This document shows positions 4,590-5,123 of a stretch of 5,123 bases of DNA, piece by piece (positions within the stretch are counted from its first letter, which is position 1; the number at the start of each line of letters is the position of its first letter). This DNA is from RGIG3077 sp045541475 (GTDB taxonomy: Bacteria > Bacillota > Clostridia > Oscillospirales > Ruminococcaceae): contig JAZQJI010000003.1 in NCBI GenBank assembly GCA_045541475.1, positions 1-5,123 on the forward strand, read 5' to 3'. The notes beneath the pieces were generated by a model. That model searched no databases. It saw only the letters and a list, made by a program, of their open reading frames with translations, and was not told the origin of the DNA. The position numbers and the translations under genes were made by a program.

Positions 4590-5027
4590 ATGAATATTAT
4601 CGAAAAAATGCGTGAAATTCTGCAGAGCTTTGACAAGATATCGCAGGTTTGCAACGAAATACACATCGACTTTGCTACCTCTGAGCCTACAAGCTACGGA
4701 TTGGATCCGATCGGCGATGAGCTCATTTCTGAGGATATCTTAGGGTGCCAAAAGCGTCAGCATAACTTCATGCTTTACGCAACCTACAGCGGCATTAATG
4801 ATTACGAGCGCATGGCCAATAGCGGCGCACTTTTGGAGCTGACACATTGGCTGCATAATCAGATTGGCGCTGAAATTACAAGCACAATTGACGGCGTGGA
4901 GTACCGCGGCGAAATAACAAAAATAACAGCAAACAACGCTATGCTGTATCAGATTCCGCAGGAGAATACCGCAGACGGATTACAGTATCAGATGGGTATA
5001 CAGGTGCAGTATAGTGTTAAGGTTTAA
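4590..5027 (+). CDS. Minor capsid 3-like / probable tail terminator protein
   Basis: The ATG at 4590 follows the previous stop by 3 bp, with GAGG (4580-4583) six bases upstream. The 145-residue protein has an N-terminal helix (NIIEKMREILQSFDKI), the segment SYGLDPIGDELISED, then QHNFMLYATYSGINDYERM, a helix LLELTHWLHNQ, and a strand-rich end (GEITKITANNAMLYQIPQ, YQMGIQVQYSVKV). This order matches the Firmicute phage 'minor capsid protein from bacteriophage' family, whose position before the tail tube gene and fold outline suit a tail terminator (SPP1 gp17 role) joining tail to head. It ends in tandem stops (TAATAA). The head versus tail assignment is inference from synteny. Confidence 0.78.
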   Translation: MNIIEKMREILQSFDKISQVCNEIHIDFATSEPTSYGLDPIGDELISEDILGCQKRQHNFMLYATYSGINDYERMANSGALLELTHWLHNQIGAEITSTIDGVEYRGEITKITANNAMLYQIPQENTADGLQYQMGIQVQYSVKV

Positions 5028-5047
5028 TAAGAAAGAGAGGAATATTT

Positions 5048-5123
5048 ATGCCTGAAACAGTAACAAAGAAGAAAATCAAGCGTAAATTGATGGCGCATTT
5101 TGTCAATGCAGCACTTATAGGCG
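5048..5123 (+). CDS. Probable major tail tube protein (partial at right edge)
   Basis: The frame opens at ATG 5048, with GAGAGG (5035-5040) seven bases upstream and 20 bp after the previous stop, and runs off the window. The visible 25 residues begin MPETVTKKKIKRKLMAHFVN and continue AALIG, basic then hydrophobic. The next gene after the terminator-like protein in such phages is normally the tail tube protein, and the AHFVNAALIG stretch looks like the usual start of those proteins. Only the N-terminus is visible, so the call rests mostly on gene order. Confidence 0.65.
   Translation, partial: MPETVTKKKIKRKLMAHFVNAALIG

Noticed and set aside
1..5123. CRISPR arrays, tRNA or rRNA genes, insertion sequences
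   Set aside because: No regularly spaced repeats, cloverleaf-like sequence, transposase or terminal inverted repeats were seen.

Overview
The window is part of the late (virion structural) region of a tailed phage or prophage. Gene order and protein signatures point to a siphovirus-like phage of a low-to-moderate GC Firmicute, most likely a gut Clostridia host. This rests on AGGAGG-type ribosome sites, the set of Firmicute phage families present (minor capsid 2, GP20 scaffold, P22-like coat, the three small 'minor capsid' proteins) and codon style. The host assignment is inference; no integrase, attachment site or host gene is visible.

Layout, left to right. Positions 2-568 carry the C-terminal part of a portal-associated minor capsid protein, followed 1 bp later by a 79-codon small gene (570-809). 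Positions 809-1712 are an accessory block that interrupts the compact operon. It has a hairpin plus U-tract (808-836), a 46-codon membrane peptide on the plus strand (864-1004), a convergent minus-strand 58-codon membrane protein (979-1155) with its own promoter (1180-1208) and terminator (901-937), a second hairpin plus U-tract (1226-1258), a small HExxH metallopeptidase-like gene (1286-1585), and a third hairpin plus U-tract (1605-1639). From 1713 to the right edge the tightly spaced head-tail operon resumes: scaffold (1713-2276), major capsid (2296-3387), head-tail connector (3402-3776), three neck or 'minor capsid' proteins (3776-4120, 4125-4586, 4590-5027) and the start of a probable tail tube gene (5048-5123).

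How it works together: scaffold and coat build the procapsid around the portal and minor capsid protein. The connector and the three following small proteins are expected to close the head and join it to the tail, whose tube gene follows. The block at 809-1712 is not needed for that assembly logic. It looks like moron-type cargo, meaning genes with their own expression signals placed between virion genes. Its three plus-strand hairpins have similar 3' arms, two are followed by the same 11-bp repeat (TTATACCCAAA), and these repeats bracket the membrane-gene cassette. That block is the part of the window most worth a second look. The rest is an ordinary head-tail module.
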